NCBI RefSeq assembly: GCF_001696535.1
Contig: NZ_MBQE01000004.1
Location: 651,305 to 715,304 of the forward strand
Reading direction: 5' to 3'
Origin: Stappia indica
GTDB taxonomy: Bacteria > Pseudomonadota > Alphaproteobacteria > Rhizobiales > Stappiaceae
Length of the DNA: 64,000 nt
How positions within the stretch are numbered: position 1 is the first letter of the stretch; each line of letters starts with the position of its first letter. The position numbers and the translations under genes are program-made. Shown piece by piece: positions 42,874-51,646 of this stretch. The notes beneath the pieces were generated by a model. The model ran no database searches and was not told the DNA's origin. It saw only the letters and a list, made by a program, of their open reading frames with translations.

Positions 42874-43001
42874 GTGAGATACAGGCGGGCAAGCCCCCTG
42901 TTGGACCTCTGCCGAAAAATCTCCCGCACTGCGAAAAGGGCGGGACTTGCCCGCCGCGCGGGAGCGTTGGAGGATGGCTGCGTGAATCAGGATCCAGCTT
43001 C

Positions 43002-43913
43002 ATGTTGACGACCACAACGAGGCCCGCCGGCGAGGATCTCGTCCGCCTCACTGGCGCGGGCGTGTACCGCGATGGGCGCTGGCTGGTGCGCGGCGTCGAT
43101 CTTGCCGTGCGCCGGAGCGAGATCGTCACCTTGATCGGGCCGAACGGCTCGGGCAAATCCACCACGGCCAAGACCGCGCTTGGCATCGTCACGCCGAGCG
43201 AGGGCAAGGCGGAGCGCTGCCCCGGCCTTGCCGTCGGCTATGTGCCGCAGAAGCTCAGCATCGACTGGACACTGCCGCTCACCGTCGAGCGGTTCCTCTC
43301 GCTCACCGGCCGCATTTCCTCGCGCGAGACCGACCGCGTGCTGGAGGCGACCGGCATTCCGCACCTGCGCCACGCCGAGATGCGCAATCTCTCCGGCGGC
43401 GAATTCCAGCGTGCGCTGCTGGCCCGTGCCATGGCCCGCAAGCCGGACCTTCTCGTCCTCGACGAGCCGGTGCAGGGCGTCGACTTTTCCGGCGAGGTCG
43501 CCCTTTACGATCTCATCCGCCGCATCCGCGACGACATCGGCTGCGGCATCCTGCTGATCTCGCACGACCTGCATGTGGTGATGGCGGCGACCGACCATGT
43601 CGTCTGCCTCAACGGCCATGTCTGCTGCCAGGGCGCGCCGACGGCGGTCGCCTCCAGCGAGGCCTACAAGCAGCTGTTCGGCGCTCGCGCCGATGCGACG
43701 CTCGCCGTCTACGAGCACAATCACGACCACACCCATCTGGAGGACGGGCGGGTGCTGCATGCCGATGGCAGCATCACCACGCATTGCCATCCGGACGACG
43801 GTCACCACCACCACGACCACGACCACGATCATCACCACCACGATCATGATCACGACCATGATCACGGGGCAGGGGGCGCTGCCGCATCCCCGGCCGGAGG
43901 GCGCCATGCTTGA
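43002..43913 (+). CDS. znuC: Zinc ABC transporter ATP-binding protein with His-rich tail
   Basis: This 303-residue ATPase has Walker A GPNGSGKSTTAK, Q-loop YVPQKLS, signature LSGGEFQRALLARA, Walker B LLVLDEPVQGVD and His in LISHDLHVV. After about residue 245 it has a tail of alternating His and Asp (about 22 His in 50 residues) that is not part of the ATPase fold and could bind zinc. ATG 43002 gives MLTTTTRPAGE; the longer open frame upstream crosses the promoter. It overlaps znuB by 8 nt. Confidence 0.94.
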   Translation: MLTTTTRPAGEDLVRLTGAGVYRDGRWLVRGVDLAVRRSEIVTLIGPNGSGKSTTAKTALGIVTPSEGKAERCPGLAVGYVPQKLSIDWTLPLTVERFLSLTGRISSRETDRVLEATGIPHLRHAEMRNLSGGEFQRALLARAMARKPDLLVLDEPVQGVDFSGEVALYDLIRRIRDDIGCGILLISHDLHVVMAATDHVVCLNGHVCCQGAPTAVASSEAYKQLFGARADATLAVYEHNHDHTHLEDGRVLHADGSITTHCHPDDGHHHHDHDHDHHHHDHDHDHDHGAGGAAASPAGGRHA

Positions 43914-44748
43914 CGACTTTTTCCTGCGCGCCCTGATCGCCGGCGTCGGCGTCGCCCTCGTCGCCGGGCCGCTCGGCTGCTTCGTCGTGTGGCGGCGGCT
44001 CGCCTATTTCGGCGACACGCTTTCGCATGCCGCGCTCCTCGGCGTGGCGCTGGCCTTCCTGATGCAGGTCAACATCACGCTGTCGGTCTTCGCCGTCTCG
44101 GTGATGGTCTCGCTGGCGCTGCTCGGCCTGCAGCGGCGGGCTTCGCTGTCCTCGGACGCGCTGCTCGGCCTGCTCGCCCATTCCTCGCTGGCGCTCGGCC
44201 TTGTCGCGCTCGCCTTCATGAGCTGGGTGCGCATCGACCTGATGGGCTTCCTCTTCGGCGACATTCTCGCCGTGTCGAAGTTCGACATTCTCGCCGTCTA
44301 TGTCGGCGGTGCGGCGGTGCTGGCCGTGCTGGTGATGATCTGGACGCCGCTCTTTGCCGCCACCATCAGCCGCGAGCTGGCCGAGGCGGAGGGCTTGCGC
44401 CCCGACCGGGCCAACCTGATATTCATGATCCTGCTGGCGACCGTCATCGCCATCTCGATGAAGATCGTCGGCGTCCTGCTGATCACGGCGATGCTGATCA
44501 TTCCGGCGGCCACCGCGCGCCGCCTGTCCGGCGGGCCGGAGCAGATGGCCGTCATCGCGGCCCTTGTCGGGGCCATTGCGGTGGTCGGCGGCTTGTTCGC
44601 CTCGCTGGAGTGGGATACGCCGTCGGGGCCGTCCATCGTCGTTGCGGCGCTGGTGCTGTTTCTCGCCAGCCTGTCGCCCTTCGCCGAGAAGCTGCCGAAG
44701 CTGTTCGGCCGGGACGAAAAGGGCTCGCGCCCGGGGGAAGCCAAGTGA
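43906..44748 (+). CDS. znuB: Zinc ABC transporter permease
   Basis: This 280-residue membrane protein of the ABC-3 family has eight or so helices: MLDDFFLRALIAGVGVALV, GPLGCFVVWRRLAYFGDTLSHAALLG (the hallmark SHAALLG), and ITAMLIIPAATARRLSGGPEQM near the C-terminus. It begins inside the end of znuC and ends 13 nt before zur. It forms the ZnuB2C2 importer with its neighbour. Confidence 0.95.
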   Translation: MLDDFFLRALIAGVGVALVAGPLGCFVVWRRLAYFGDTLSHAALLGVALAFLMQVNITLSVFAVSVMVSLALLGLQRRASLSSDALLGLLAHSSLALGLVALAFMSWVRIDLMGFLFGDILAVSKFDILAVYVGGAAVLAVLVMIWTPLFAATISRELAEAEGLRPDRANLIFMILLATVIAISMKIVGVLLITAMLIIPAATARRLSGGPEQMAVIAALVGAIAVVGGLFASLEWDTPSGPSIVVAALVLFLASLSPFAEKLPKLFGRDEKGSRPGEAK

Positions 44749-44761
44749 TGAGGACCAGTCG

Positions 44762-45169
44762 ATGAGCGGAGAAACCCTGTCCGGCCTGACCCGCAACCAG
44801 ACGCTCGTCCTGTCGGCGCTCGAGCGCGCCGGCGCGCCCTTGAGCGCCTACACCATCCTCGACCAGCTGCGCGAGGAGGGTTTCCGCGCTCCGCCGCAGG
44901 TCTATCGTGCGCTCGACAAGCTGGTGGAAATGGGCGCCGTGCACCGGCTGGAAAGCCTCAACGCCTTCGTCGCCTGCCGCCATCCCGACTGCGAGGGGCA
45001 CGAGACCGCCGCCTTCGCCATCTGCGAGACCTGCGGACAGGTCCGCGAACTCAACGACGCGCATCTTGCCCATCACCTGCGCGATCTTGCCGGCAAGGAC
45101 GGGTTCGTCGTGCGCAAGTCGACGGTGGAACTGCGCGGCACCTGCGCAACCTGTCTGGCTGCTGCCTAA
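44762..45169 (+). CDS. zur: Fur-family zinc uptake regulator Zur
   Basis: This 135-residue Fur-family repressor has a winged HTH (RNQTLVLSALERAGAPLSAYTILDQL...PPQVYRALDKLVEMGAVHRLES) and the structural zinc Cys pairs C-x2-C in CETCGQ and CATC at the C-terminus, plus regulatory His in CRHPDCEGHE. The znuC-znuB-zur order makes it the zinc sensor and likely binder of the boxes at 41195 and 42836. The stop codon lies inside a 30-bp tandem duplication. Confidence 0.93.
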   Translation: MSGETLSGLTRNQTLVLSALERAGAPLSAYTILDQLREEGFRAPPQVYRALDKLVEMGAVHRLESLNAFVACRHPDCEGHETAAFAICETCGQVRELNDAHLAHHLRDLAGKDGFVVRKSTVELRGTCATCLAAA

Positions 45170-45211
45170 GACAGGCAAGAATGTCTGGCTGCTGCCTAAG
45201 ACAGGCAGGAA
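45152..45211. repeat. 30-bp tandem duplication across the zur stop codon
   Basis: A 30-nt unit starting TGTCTGGCTGCTGCCTAAGA occurs twice in a row (45152-45181, 45182-45211; last bases differ by one). The first copy contains the last zur codons and its TAA; each copy can form an AGACAG/CTGTCT hairpin. This is a recent local duplication that leaves the protein unchanged. Confidence 0.85.
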
Positions 45212-45212
45212 G

Positions 45213-45230
45213 GTCAGGCTGCGGCCTGAC
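45213..45230. terminator. Hairpin between zur and hmuV
   Basis: GTCAGGC and GCCTGAC form a 7-bp stem with a 4-nt loop between the convergent zur and hmuV genes, 12 nt from the hmuV stop. There is no T run. Confidence 0.5.
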
Positions 45231-45242
45231 GGGGGCAGGATT

Positions 45243-46064
45243 TCAGCGCACCGCCGCGGCCGGTCCCGCCGCCTGCGGCAGGATGAAGGGAACCTCGCCC
45301 GCCGGCACCGCCGACACCCGCAACGGGTGGTCGAACGCCTCGGACACCAGCCGGTCGGTGATGACCTCTTTCGGCGTTCCCTGCGACAGCAGCCGGCCGC
45401 TCTTCATCACCAGGATATGGTCGGCGTAAAGCGCCGTCAGGTTGAGGTCGTGAAGCACCGCGACGACACCGCCGCCGGCCCGCGCATAGTCGGCCGCGAC
45501 ATCCATGATCAGGATCTGGTGGCGGATATCGAGGCTGGAGATCGGCTCGTCGAGGAACAGCCAGCGCGGCACCCCGTCCGGGCACGGCTCCCACACCTGG
45601 CACAGCACCCGGGCGAGCTGCACACGCTGCTGCTCGCCGCCCGACAGCGAGTGGTATTCGCGCGCGGCGAAGCCGTCGAGATCGACCCGCTCCAGCGCTT
45701 CGGAAATCCGCCGGTGCGGCGAGCCGGCAGGGAGAGCGCCGCGGCGGATGCCGAGCCGTACCACTTCGGCGACCGTCAGCGGAAAGGTCAGGCTGGCATG
45801 CTGCGGCAGCACCGCACGAAGCGGCGCCAGCGCTTCCGGCGGCAGGTCGTCGACCGCAACGCCGTTGAGCCGCACCCGCCCGCTATGGGGCAGCTCGCCG
45901 GTCACCGCCTTCAGCGTCGTGCTCTTGCCCGAGCCGTTCGGCCCGACGATCACCGTCACCTGGCCGGCCTTGGCGGCGAAGGAGACGTCGCGGACGATGG
46001 GCGTGCCGCCCAGCGACACGTGCAGCGCCTCGATCTCGAGAGTGTCTTTCGCAGGCGTGGTCAT
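45243..46064 (-). CDS. hmuV: Haemin ABC transporter ATP-binding protein
   Basis: This 273-residue ATPase has Walker A GPNGSGKSTTLK, the HmuV-typical PQHASLTFPLTVAEVV, signature LSGGEQQRVQLARVL, Walker B WLFLDEPISSLD and HDLN. It overlaps hmuU by ATGA. It is the last gene of hmuS-T-U-V and powers uptake of haem across the inner membrane. Confidence 0.95.
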   Translation of the reverse strand: MTTPAKDTLEIEALHVSLGGTPIVRDVSFAAKAGQVTVIVGPNGSGKSTTLKAVTGELPHSGRVRLNGVAVDDLPPEALAPLRAVLPQHASLTFPLTVAEVVRLGIRRGALPAGSPHRRISEALERVDLDGFAAREYHSLSGGEQQRVQLARVLCQVWEPCPDGVPRWLFLDEPISSLDIRHQILIMDVAADYARAGGGVVAVLHDLNLTALYADHILVMKSGRLLSQGTPKEVITDRLVSEAFDHPLRVSAVPAGEVPFILPQAAGPAAAVR

Positions 46065-47176
46065 GTGGCGATCAGCCCTTTCCGCCGCAGCAGGATCCAC
46101 AGGAAGAACGGCGCGCCGGCCAGCGCAGTGAGAATGCCGATGGGCAGCTCCGCCGGGGCGACGATGGTGCGGCTCACCGTGTCGGCGAGGATCAGCAGGC
46201 TGCCGCCCAGCAGCGCGCAGGCCGGCAGCAGGAAGCGGTGATCCGGGCCGATGGTCAGCCGCAGCAGATGCGGCACGACGATACCGACGAAGCCGATGCC
46301 GCCGCTGACCGCGACCGAGGCGCCGGTCGCCGCCGCCACGGCGACGATGGCGATCCGCTTCAGCCGCTGCACGCGAATGCCGAGATGCCCGGCCGCGGCC
46401 TCGCCCAGCACCAGGGCGTTGAGCCCGCTGGCCAGGAACGGCACGCCGACCAGCACGATCGCGATGATCGGCCCGGCCGCCAGGATCTTCTCCCAGTTGG
46501 CGCCGGCCAGCGAGCCGAGCCCCCAGAAGTTGAGATCGCGCAGCTGCTGGTCGTCGGCGATGAAGACCAGGAGGCCTGTCGCCGCGCCCGCCAGCGCCGC
46601 CAGCGCGATGCCCGCCAGCAGCATCGTCGCGATGGAGGTCATTCCGCCGCGCGTGCCGATCCGGTAGAGCGCGAAGGTGGTGACGAGACCGCCGAGGAAC
46701 GCCGCCAGCGGCAGCGCGTAGATGCCGAGCACGGCGACCACCGGCGACAGCGCCGTGGTGCCGAGCACGATCATCGAGGCAGCGCCCAGGCCTGCGCCCG
46801 CCGACACGCCGACGATGCCGGGATCGGCGAGGGGATTGCGGAACAGGCCTTGCATCACCGCGCCCGAAACCGCCAGCGCCGCGCCGATCAGCGCGCCGAG
46901 CAGGACGCGCGGCAGCCGCACATCCATCAGCACGATCCGGTCGCGCAGCTCCGACGGGCTGGCCGCCTCGCCCTGGCCGAACAGCCCGTTGACGACGGCC
47001 GACAGGCTGATCTGCAATGCGCCGGTGGTCAGCGAGAACAGCATCACCGCGACGAGCAGCACGGCGAGCCCGGCGATCACCAGCCGCGCCAGCGGCTCGC
47101 GGTCGCCAAGGCGCGCCCGGGCGACCACGCGCTCTGGCAGCAACCGTTCGGACAGGGACGAGGAGGTCAGGCTCAC
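46061..47176 (-). CDS. hmuU: Haemin ABC transporter permease
   Basis: This 371-residue FecCD permease has an N-terminal cytoplasmic stretch, then RLPRVLLGALIGAALAVSG, PLADPGIVGVSAGAGLGAAS, LGIRVQRLKRIAI and GFVGIVVPHLLRLTIGPDHR. It is most similar in layout to HmuU/BhuU. It overlaps hmuV by 4 nt and follows hmuT by 13 nt. Confidence 0.95.
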   Translation of the reverse strand: MSLTSSSLSERLLPERVVARARLGDREPLARLVIAGLAVLLVAVMLFSLTTGALQISLSAVVNGLFGQGEAASPSELRDRIVLMDVRLPRVLLGALIGAALAVSGAVMQGLFRNPLADPGIVGVSAGAGLGAASMIVLGTTALSPVVAVLGIYALPLAAFLGGLVTTFALYRIGTRGGMTSIATMLLAGIALAALAGAATGLLVFIADDQQLRDLNFWGLGSLAGANWEKILAAGPIIAIVLVGVPFLASGLNALVLGEAAAGHLGIRVQRLKRIAIVAVAAATGASVAVSGGIGFVGIVVPHLLRLTIGPDHRFLLPACALLGGSLLILADTVSRTIVAPAELPIGILTALAGAPFFLWILLRRKGLIAT

Positions 47177-47189
47177 GGGTGCGCCTCCC

Positions 47190-48086
47190 TCAAAGGCCCA
47201 TATCGGCGAGCGCTGCCGACAGGTCGCGCACGGCAGCGCCGGTGCGCGGGCCGAAGCCGATCAGGTAGAGGCCGTCCATCTGGATCAGCCGCTTGTTCTG
47301 CCCGGCCGGCGTCTGCGCCAGCGAGGCATTGGCGAACACCTGGTCGGCGGAGGCGGTGTGGCCTTCGCCGCGGCTGATCATCAGGATCACGTCGGGAGCT
47401 GCGGCGATCAGCGCCTCGTCGTTGATCTGCTTGTAGCCCTCGAACACGCCCATGGCGTTGGTCGCGCCGGCCATCTCGATGATGCCGTTGGCGGCGGTTC
47501 CGGTGCCGGAGGCGAGGATCCGCCCGCCGTTCATCGACAGGATGAACAGCACGCGCGCGTCGCGCCCGCGCGCCTTCGCCTCGTCGATCGCCGCGTCCAG
47601 TTCCGCAGCCACCTGCTCGGAGAGCTTGGCCGCCTTGTCGCTCGCGCCGATGGCCTCGCCCACCTTCTCGATCTTGCCGAGGATGCCGGCGCGGTCATAG
47701 GTCTCGGGCACGGCGACATAGGGCACGCCGGCCTCGCGCAGCACGGCCAGCGCCTCCGGCGGGCCGCTGCCGTCCAGCATCAGGATGGCGTCGGGCTTCA
47801 CCGACAACACGCCCTCTGGCGAGAGGGCGCGCATGTAGCCGACATCGGGCAGCGCGGTGGCTGCGTCCGGGAAGCCGCTGGTGGAATCGCGCGCCACCAG
47901 CCGGCCTTCCTCGCCGAGCGCATACATGATCTCGGTCACCGAGCCGCCGATGGAAACGATGCGCTGCGCGCCGGAGATGTCGGCGGCCTCCTCGGCGAAG
48001 GCCGGGGAGGCAGGCAGGGTGAGCGCTGCGGCCAGCGCGATGCGGCGCAGCGTGCGGCCGAGCGGCCGCGGGAGAAGAAGGGTCAT
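47190..48086 (-). CDS. hmuT: Haemin ABC transporter substrate-binding protein
   Basis: This 298-residue periplasmic haem carrier has a signal peptide ending ...LPASPAFA before EEA. The fold markers RIVSIGGSVTEIMYALGEEGRLVARD, LPDVGYMRALSPEGVLSVKPD and MISRGEGHTAS are typical of HmuT. ATG 48086 is preferred because of the upstream GGACGG; a GTG at 48113 overlapping the hmuS stop would add 9 residues. Confidence 0.94.
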   Translation of the reverse strand: MTLLLPRPLGRTLRRIALAAALTLPASPAFAEEAADISGAQRIVSIGGSVTEIMYALGEEGRLVARDSTSGFPDAATALPDVGYMRALSPEGVLSVKPDAILMLDGSGPPEALAVLREAGVPYVAVPETYDRAGILGKIEKVGEAIGASDKAAKLSEQVAAELDAAIDEAKARGRDARVLFILSMNGGRILASGTGTAANGIIEMAGATNAMGVFEGYKQINDEALIAAAPDVILMISRGEGHTASADQVFANASLAQTPAGQNKRLIQMDGLYLIGFGPRTGAAVRDLSAALADMGL

Positions 48087-48109
48087 GGTCCGTCCAGACT
48101 TGTCTTGTG

Positions 48110-49171
48110 TCACTCGGCCGCGACGGTCGCGGGGCGCGCCAGCCCCTCGACCAGCTCGCGCCAGTCGGAGCGCTCGACCTTGCCTTCCTTGCGCACGCCG
48201 AAGAACTGGATGATCAGCGTGCCGTCGGAGTCATAGGCCTCGATGGAGGTCACGTGGCCGTCGCTGGTCGGCTTGCGCACGGCCCAGGCCTCGGTGATGT
48301 GGTCGGTGCGCAGGTGCAGGTGGAAGCCGGGATCCATCACGTTGATCCAGGGGCCCATCGGCGCGATTTTCGCGATGGGTCCGGAATGGATCTGGATGCA
48401 GCCGCGATTGCCGACGAAGCACATGATCGGCTGGCCGCTGTCGGCCGCCGCCTGCATCATCGCCGGTACCGCGCCCTCGGCCAGCGGCCAGGCGTAGTCG
48501 TCGCCGGCAAGATTGAGCGCATTCAGCCGGTGCAGGTCGAGATCGCGCAGCATGCCGTGGAACTGGTGGGTGTCGGTCAGCGCCTGCCAGCGCTCGCGCA
48601 GCGCGTCTTCCTTGTCGCGCTCCAGTGCCGGACGCGCGGAGATCTCGGCCGGCGTCACCTCGGTGAGCAGGCCCGGCTCCTGATCGTCGGCCAGCAGGCT
48701 CTCCACCAGCGCGTTCCAGGCCGCCATGTCGGTGCCGGGACGCGTATGCACCTTGTGCACCGCATCGCCGTGCACGTCGAAGAACTGCAGGCTGTGCCGC
48801 TCCACGCCGTCCTCGCCGGTCTTGGCGACGGCAAAGCCGTGCACCCAGGCGGTCGGGAACATGCGCGTGTCGATGTCCGCGCCCAGCATCATCGCCGCGC
48901 GCTTGCCGGGCACGAAGCGGTCGTAGACGCCGATCTTCTCGTGCACCGCGCTCTCGTTGCGGGTCAGCGCCATGACTTCGCCGACGCCGGCCAGACCCTT
49001 GAAGATCTCGTCGAAGCGGATCTCGATGCGGCTGACGCCCAGCCCGCAGAAGGCTGAGACGAATTCCGCCTCGCTCAGCTCCAGCATGCGGGCGAGGTCG
49101 CGCTCGCGCATCTTCGGGTTCTCGGCGCGCATGCGGCGGACGTGTTCGTAATCGGTAGTTTCGCGAGTCAT
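48110..49171 (-). CDS. hmuS: Haem-degrading/trafficking protein HmuS (ChuX/HemS family)
   Basis: This 353-residue cytosolic protein shows the two-repeat HemS fold: first repeat with LTRNESAVHEKIG and the haem-region HSLQFFDVHGDAVHKV, second with AGDDYAWPLAEG, CFVGNRGCIQIHSGPI and GPWINVMDPGFHLHLR. The family accepts haem after import and releases iron by ring opening or passes haem on. ATG at 49171 is chosen by homology. It is the first gene of the minus-strand hmu operon, divergent from the receptor. Confidence 0.95.
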   Translation of the reverse strand: MTRETTDYEHVRRMRAENPKMRERDLARMLELSEAEFVSAFCGLGVSRIEIRFDEIFKGLAGVGEVMALTRNESAVHEKIGVYDRFVPGKRAAMMLGADIDTRMFPTAWVHGFAVAKTGEDGVERHSLQFFDVHGDAVHKVHTRPGTDMAAWNALVESLLADDQEPGLLTEVTPAEISARPALERDKEDALRERWQALTDTHQFHGMLRDLDLHRLNALNLAGDDYAWPLAEGAVPAMMQAAADSGQPIMCFVGNRGCIQIHSGPIAKIAPMGPWINVMDPGFHLHLRTDHITEAWAVRKPTSDGHVTSIEAYDSDGTLIIQFFGVRKEGKVERSDWRELVEGLARPATVAAE

Positions 49172-49384
49172 GGGGTCACCTTGTTGCAAGCGGCCGAGCC
49201 GCGATCCGCCCCTGGCGGTCTCGCGCCCATACGGGCCGGTCGTGTTCGACCTGGGCTTGCACCTCTCCGGGTAGCTGCCGGGTCCGGCGCGGCTCATGCG
49301 CGCCACCGCGGTTTTCCGGTGGAAAGGCTGTGCTGGCTAAGGTGCCGAACGGGTTGCCTGTGATCGGAGTGCCGATCTCATACT

Positions 49385-49399
49385 TGACTCAATTACTCA
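49385..49399. promoter_or_regulatory. Iron-responsive operator (RirA-type, TGA-N9-TCA) 1
   Basis: TGACTCAATTACTCA matches exactly the TGA-N9-TCA pattern described for rhizobial iron-responsive operators bound by RirA. Confidence 0.7.
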
Positions 49400-49422
49400 T
49401 GTTTTGTAACGACATCAATACC

Positions 49423-49437
49423 TGAGCAAGTTTCTCA
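49423..49437. promoter_or_regulatory. Iron-responsive operator (RirA-type, TGA-N9-TCA) 2
   Basis: TGAGCAAGTTTCTCA also fits TGA-N9-TCA exactly and has near dyad symmetry. It lies 71 nt before the receptor start and 38 nt from box 1. Confidence 0.7.
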
Positions 49438-49507
49438 AGTTTTATCAACATTCGACGAGCAAGCAAGCACATGCCAGCGAGCGATCGAGCACGATTGGAG
49501 TTGTCAA

Positions 49508-51628
49508 ATGGGGCTGGCAGGCTCGAAGAGGACTGAAATGACGGCAGCGGGCAGGGCTGCTGTCTTGATGAGCGGTGTCGCGTTTTCCGCGCTTTGCGGT
49601 GTTTCCGGCGCCTTCGCGCAGGACGTCGCGGCGGAGGGCGATCCCGGACGGGTGACCGCGCTGCAGCGCATCGTCGTCGGTGCCGGCGCCGAGAAGGTGG
49701 CGATCGACACGCCGCAGGCGGTGACCGTCCTCGACCAGGAGGACATCGACGCCGAGCAGGCGATGACCATCGGCGAGCTGTTCCGCCAGGTGCCGGGCGT
49801 CACCATCGTCGGCAGCGACCGTATCGGCGGCCAGTCCTTCAACATCCGCGGCATCGGCGATCTCGGCTCGTCGGACGAATCGAAGATCATCGTCGCGGTG
49901 GACGGCGCGGTGAAGTTCTACGAGCAGTACCGCATGGGCTCGTTCTTCTCCGATCCCGAGCTCTACAAGCAGGTCGAAGTGCTGCGCGGCCCGGCGTCCT
50001 CGACGCTCTACGGGGCGGGCGCCATCGGCGGCGTGATCAACTTCCAGACCAAGGATCCGGAAGACTTCATCAAGCCGGGCCAGACCGCCGCCGTACGTCT
50101 CAAGACGATGTACGATTCCAACAAGGACGGCGCCATGGCGTCCGTCACCGCGGCCTATGCCTTCTCCGAGCAGACCTCGATGCTGCTCAACGGCAACTTC
50201 CGCCGCTCCGGCGAGTACGAGAACGGCCTCGGCCAGCCGATCCCCGGCTCGGACTTCGAGTCCTTCTCCGGCCTTGCCAAGATCGTCCACCGTTTCGGCG
50301 ACAACAACGAGCAGTCGGTCCGCCTGTCCTACGAGCGCTGGCAGAGCGATGCGGACGACACGGCCTACTCGCAGACCGGCACGCTGCCCTTCGGCACCAT
50401 CGACCGCGAGATCCTCGACCAGACCGTGGTCTTCGCCTACGAGAACCCGGCCAGCGACAATCCCTGGCTCGATCTCAAGCTGAACCTGTCCTTCTCGGAC
50501 ACCAAGGTGAACCAGAGCAACGCTTCGGCGCCGATTCCCTCGCCGTTGTTCTTCGACAGCGAATACGGCTACCGCACCTGGTCGGGCCGGCTGGAGAACA
50601 CCTTCGATTACGAAGGCGAGAACATCCGCAACTACTTCACCTTCGGCACGCAGCTCAGCTACCAGGAGCGTGTCGGCGACACCGTGTTCGGCAAGGTCTC
50701 GTTCCACCCCGAGGGCACGGACACCAAGGCCGGCTTCTTCGCGCAGAACGAGTTCATCTGGAACGACCGGCTGACCCTCATCCCGGGCGTGCGCGTAGAC
50801 TTCGTCAACCTGGATCCCTCCAGCAGCGTCATCGGCGGCAGCCAGCGGCACGAGACGGCGTTCTCGCCCAAGCTCGCGGTCATGTACAAGCTGAACGACA
50901 CGTTCTCGCTCTTCGGCTCGCTCGCTCATACCGAGCGCGTGCCGACGCTGGACGAGCTCTATTCGACCAACGTGCCGGACGGCAGCTATCCGGGCGGACG
51001 GACGGTCAGCCCGAACCTGACCAAGGAAAGCTCGAACGCGGTCGAGATCGGCTTCACCATGCAGGCGTTCGACCTGTTCACTTCCGGCGACGGCCTGCAG
51101 GTCAAGACCACCGGTTTCTACAACGACCTGAAGGACATGATCGCGCCGAACCCGGCCCGCGGCCAGGCGACCCCGGTCTCGTACTACGTCAACATCAATG
51201 CCGCCGAGATCATGGGCGTCGAGGTGGAGGCGGCCTACGAGTCGGAGTTCTTCTTCGGCAGCCTGGCCTTCAGCCACATCCACGGCGAGGACAAGGCGAC
51301 CGGCGCGACGCTGAACACGATCCCGGCCGACACGCTGGCCGTGACGCTCGGCGGCCGCCTGCCGGACTACGACCTGTCCTTCGGTTGGCGCGGCCTGTTC
51401 GCCGGCTCCATCGGCACCGGCGCCACTGCCCGTGCGGGCGGCTTCGGCGGCTATTCGGTGCATGACCTCTTCGCCGACTGGAAGCCGGACGAGGGCATGA
51501 TGGCCGGTTTCGAGGTCCGCGGTGCCGTCGAGAACCTCTTCGACAAGCAGTATCGCAACAACCTTGCCGGCGACGACGGCAAGGGCCGCACGTTCAAGTT
51601 GACTCTGGCCAAGACCCTTGGATGGTAG
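49508..51628 (+). CDS. hmuR: TonB-dependent haem/haemoglobin receptor
   Basis: This 706-residue outer-membrane receptor has a signal peptide to about residue 38 (ending GAFAQ), then a plug domain (QAVTVLDQEDIDAEQ, FNIRGIG, VLRGPASSTLYGAGAIGGVINF) and a 22-strand barrel ending NNLAGDDGKGRTFKLTLAKTLGW with aromatic C-terminus. The segment VSPNLTKESSNAVEIGF corresponds to the NPNL region of haem receptors. Context (divergent hmuSTUV, following exbB-exbD-exbD-tonB) supports haem transport. GGAG lies 8 nt before the ATG. Confidence 0.92.
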   Translation: MGLAGSKRTEMTAAGRAAVLMSGVAFSALCGVSGAFAQDVAAEGDPGRVTALQRIVVGAGAEKVAIDTPQAVTVLDQEDIDAEQAMTIGELFRQVPGVTIVGSDRIGGQSFNIRGIGDLGSSDESKIIVAVDGAVKFYEQYRMGSFFSDPELYKQVEVLRGPASSTLYGAGAIGGVINFQTKDPEDFIKPGQTAAVRLKTMYDSNKDGAMASVTAAYAFSEQTSMLLNGNFRRSGEYENGLGQPIPGSDFESFSGLAKIVHRFGDNNEQSVRLSYERWQSDADDTAYSQTGTLPFGTIDREILDQTVVFAYENPASDNPWLDLKLNLSFSDTKVNQSNASAPIPSPLFFDSEYGYRTWSGRLENTFDYEGENIRNYFTFGTQLSYQERVGDTVFGKVSFHPEGTDTKAGFFAQNEFIWNDRLTLIPGVRVDFVNLDPSSSVIGGSQRHETAFSPKLAVMYKLNDTFSLFGSLAHTERVPTLDELYSTNVPDGSYPGGRTVSPNLTKESSNAVEIGFTMQAFDLFTSGDGLQVKTTGFYNDLKDMIAPNPARGQATPVSYYVNINAAEIMGVEVEAAYESEFFFGSLAFSHIHGEDKATGATLNTIPADTLAVTLGGRLPDYDLSFGWRGLFAGSIGTGATARAGGFGGYSVHDLFADWKPDEGMMAGFEVRGAVENLFDKQYRNNLAGDDGKGRTFKLTLAKTLGW

Positions 51629-51646
51629 GCCGCAAGGGAGAAACGA

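Larger units (their letters stand above)
49172..49507. promoter_or_regulatory. Divergent hmuS / receptor promoter region
   Basis: This 336-nt gap has no gene. Its right half (49365-49500) is AT-rich and contains two iron-responsive boxes (49385-49399, 49423-49437) that could control both directions. Confidence 0.7.

Noticed and set aside
45152..45230. Repeat array as a CRISPR
   Set aside because: Only two directly adjacent 30-nt units with no spacers; it is a tandem duplication.
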